Notes under the pieces: model-generated | Database searches by the model: none | Told to the model about the DNA's origin: nothing | What the model saw: only the letters and a program-made list of their open reading frames with translations | In this document: piece after piece, positions 7,791 through 9,065 of the stretch | How the letters are laid out: each line of letters opens with the position of its first letter | How positions within the stretch are numbered: position 1 is the stretch's first letter | Made by a program: the position numbers and the translations under genes | DNA from: Bacteroidota bacterium | GTDB lineage: Bacteria; Bacteroidota; Ignavibacteria; Kapaibacteriales; UBA2268 | Length of the DNA: 9,065 nucleotides | Assembly: GCA_027371665.1 (NCBI GenBank) | Contig: DAHXMP010000365.1 | Span: forward strand, 1-9,065 | Direction of reading: 5' to 3'

Positions 7791-8192
7791 ATGGGTAAAA
7801 CGAATAATTACAACATAAACCCTGATGTCAAATATAAGCCTCTCGAGTTGATTAATGTTCCTGAAATTATCAGGGACTGCAAAGAGAAATGGTTTAATCA
7901 AACTCTTACTGAGGTGAATGGCAGTGTCGTAAGGCTCGGCATTGTCGAGGGGGAATTTCACCGGCACAAGCACGATGAGGACGATGAATTTTTCTTCGTT
8001 CTGGAGGGGAAGCTTTTTATCGAGTTTGAAACACCCTTCGACTCCGCGCAGGGTGACAAAAGAACTATAGAATTGAATCCAAATCAGGGTGTAACTATTC
8101 CTAAAGGAGTGCTGCATAAGCCTTATGCTCCGAAGAAAACTATTATGCTAATGGTAGAGACTTCGGCGATTAAACCGACGGGAGATGGATAG
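7791..8192 (+). CDS. Small single-domain cupin protein
   Basis: This 133-residue protein folds as one cupin barrel and probably binds a divalent metal; its substrate is unknown. The start ATG 7791 has GGGAG at 7780-7784, 6 bases upstream. Cupin motif 1 is at residues 54-73: H59, H61 and E66 in HKHDEDDE, with the closing glycine in VLEG, matching HxH-x4-E-x6-G. Motif 2, GVTIPKGVLH (100-109), supplies H109. It resembles small 'cupin domain' proteins with the 'HKHxxxDExFxVLEG' pattern. Residues 81-90 (TPFDSAQGDK) sit between two barrel strands where relatives would have a short turn, and are encoded by an inserted palindromic repeat (8032-8058). The frame stays open, so the protein is probably still functional. 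It lies 95 bases after norB in the same direction with a hairpin between; co-transcription is possible, and a role in NO metabolism is only a guess. Confidence 0.85.
   Translation: MGKTNNYNINPDVKYKPLELINVPEIIRDCKEKWFNQTLTEVNGSVVRLGIVEGEFHRHKHDEDDEFFFVLEGKLFIEFETPFDSAQGDKRTIELNPNQGVTIPKGVLHKPYAPKKTIMLMVETSAIKPTGDG
8032..8058 (+). repeat. Palindromic repeat inserted in frame in the cupin gene
   Basis: The arms CACCCT (8032-8037) and AGGGTG (8050-8055) flank TCGACTCCGCGC, and ACA follows. From memory, this 'CCCTTCGACTCCGCxCAGGGTGACA' type recurs in intergenic DNA and inside genes of Bacteroidota and related genomes, where it translates as 'FDSAQGD'. Here it reads as residues 81-89, TPFDSAQGD, inside the cupin. 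One occurrence in the window cannot prove that it is repetitive. Confidence 0.6.
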
Positions 8193-8196
8193 AGTC

Positions 8197-8303
8197 AATT
8201 ACGAATTACGATTGGTGGTTAGAATTTTATTTATAAAATGTAGAATGTATAATGGTGATGAGATTTTGATTAATTACTAATTACTAATGACAAATTACTA
8301 ATT
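8197..8303 (+). repeat. Short AATTAC-type repeats in the intergenic stretch
   Basis: AATTACG occurs twice in tandem at 8197-8210. AATTACT occurs twice in tandem at 8272-8285 and a third time at 8293-8299, after the insert AATGACA. Between the two clusters is AT-rich sequence with no gene. The 7-base unit and its one-base variant suggest local duplication or slippage. No coding potential, RNA gene or clear terminator was seen in 8193-8449. Confidence 0.6.
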
Positions 8304-8360
8304 GTGGTATAATTTGAATTATAAAATACTCCTTTTTTTAGAGAAATAGCAATTACACTG

Positions 8361-8388
8361 TGGATTCCGCATCAAGTGCGGAATGACA
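8361..8388 (+). repeat. Perfect palindrome of dispersed-repeat type
   Basis: ATTCCGCA (8364-8371) and TGCGGAAT (8377-8384) form a perfect 8-pair stem around TCAAG, and the element ends TGACA. The same TGACA tail (in fact TGACAAA) follows the palindrome in the cupin gene. From memory, 'GGATTCCGCATCAAGTGCGGAATGACA' elements are common in intergenic DNA of many bacteria. With no T-run it is not a typical terminator, though the RNA would fold. Confidence 0.6.
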
Positions 8389-8449
8389 AATCAAAATAAT
8401 TATTTTAAAACATAGTCATGCCTAATAATTTTATTAGATTTTTAATGTT

Positions 8450-9065
8450 ATGAAGAAAATTTCAAAGTTCATTTTAATTTTTATATTTATTTTTACGACG
8501 AGTTTATTTGCGGGACCGCCGTTCCTGACGGATGACCCGGAACCTGTGGAATATAAGCATTGGGAGTTTTATATTTCTTCGATGAATTTTATTCAGCCGG
8601 GCAATTCGACGGGGACACTACCCCATTTTGAAGTTAATTACGGTGCGATTCCAGAGGTGCAAATACATTTGCTTACACCGCTGAATTATGATTACCACTC
8701 GTCGCAGTTCAAGTTCGGCTATGCAAATACGGAATTCGGGTTCAAATATCGCTTTCTCGATGAAACGAAGGATTTGCCTCAAATAGGGACTTTCCCGTTG
8801 ATTGAAATCCCGACGGTAAAGAATGATGAATTCGGGAACGGGAAATTACAGGCTTATGTACCGGTCTGGATACAGAAGTCCTGGGGGAAGTTCACGAACT
8901 ACGGCGGTGCGGGATTCTGGTACAATCCCGGAACGAATAATAAGAACTGGCTCTTTGCCGGTTGGCAAGCACAATATGATTTTCTTGACGCCCTAACTCT
9001 CGGCGGCGAACTTTACTATCAAACAGCACAAACAAACGAGACAAAAGCCTCAACAGGATTTAACA
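8450..9065 (+). CDS. Exported protein, probably an outer-membrane beta-barrel (5' part only)
   Basis: The frame is open from ATG 8450 to the window edge (205 codons seen, no stop), so the gene is truncated only by the window. Residues 1-21 are a signal peptide: MKKISK, a hydrophobic core of Ile/Phe, and a likely cut after SLFA. The mature start GPPFLTDDPEPVEYKHWEFY is a pattern I associate with exported proteins resembling the MetA-pathway phenol-degradation/outer-membrane transporter family. The rest alternates aromatic and polar residues in short strands with Gly/Asn-rich turns (FKFGYANTEFGFKYRF, YGGAGFWYNPG, LTLGGELYY), as expected of a beta-barrel. No Shine-Dalgarno sequence is evident, unlike the other genes here; the in-frame alternative starts lie well inside the signal or mature region. 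It is more GC-rich than the first 5 kb and similar to norB. Substrate and role are unknown. Confidence 0.7.
   Translation, partial: MKKISKFILIFIFIFTTSLFAGPPFLTDDPEPVEYKHWEFYISSMNFIQPGNSTGTLPHFEVNYGAIPEVQIHLLTPLNYDYHSSQFKFGYANTEFGFKYRFLDETKDLPQIGTFPLIEIPTVKNDEFGNGKLQAYVPVWIQKSWGKFTNYGGAGFWYNPGTNNKNWLFAGWQAQYDFLDALTLGGELYYQTAQTNETKASTGFN

Noticed and set aside
7785..8117. Minus-strand open frame across the cupin
   Set aside because: It has no ribosome binding site or recognisable motif, and it is antisense to a gene with clear cupin motifs and a good start.
1..9065. CRISPR array or complete insertion sequence
   Set aside because: No regularly spaced repeats with unique spacers and no transposase-like protein were seen; the repeats present are short palindromes and heptamers.

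Overview
The window most likely comes from a member of the Bacteroidota/Chlorobiota/Ignavibacteriota (FCB) group. Two neighbouring secreted proteins end in the C-terminal sorting domain of the type IX secretion system, which is essentially confined to that group. The DNA is AT-rich, and two sites match the Bacteroidota-type -7 promoter element TAnnTTTG. Most genes nevertheless have a clear GGAG ribosome binding site 6-7 bases before the start. That fits Ignavibacteria/Kapabacteria-like lineages better than classical Bacteroidia, but placement below the group level is inference.

Layout (all genes on the + strand): (1) 40-1740, a beta-class DNA methyltransferase fused to an Mrr-like nuclease domain, followed after 30 bases by a 68-residue YodC/DUF2158-type protein; this is a very AT-rich pair. 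(2) 1745-5073, a candidate sigma-54 promoter, a secreted beta-propeller protein with a T9SS sorting domain, and a second T9SS-exported protein gene that is broken by two in-frame stops and two frameshifts. (3) 5122-5218, a tRNA with anticodon CAT, probably elongator tRNA-Met, with a TAnnTTTG element just upstream. (4) 5446-7695, a complete quinol-dependent nitric oxide reductase (qNOR) with all expected haem and FeB ligands. (5) 7705-8192, a hairpin and then a small cupin. (6) 8193-8449, an intergenic stretch made largely of short repeats and a perfect palindrome. (7) 8450 to the window end, the 5' part of an exported, probably outer-membrane beta-barrel, protein.

How the parts work together: the methyltransferase-nuclease and its small partner look like a mobile restriction- or defence-type cassette. 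The two sorting-domain genes form a translationally coupled secretion operon whose second member is decaying. The qNOR detoxifies or respires NO using membrane quinol, and no NO-sensing regulator is visible beside it. The cupin may be co-transcribed with it, but its substrate is unknown.

The most distinctive signals are a palindromic repeat that appears to have inserted in frame into the cupin coding sequence, with a structurally similar palindrome 300 bases downstream, the multiply broken T9SS gene, and the sigma-54-like promoter. I found no convincing wholly new multi-gene system here.
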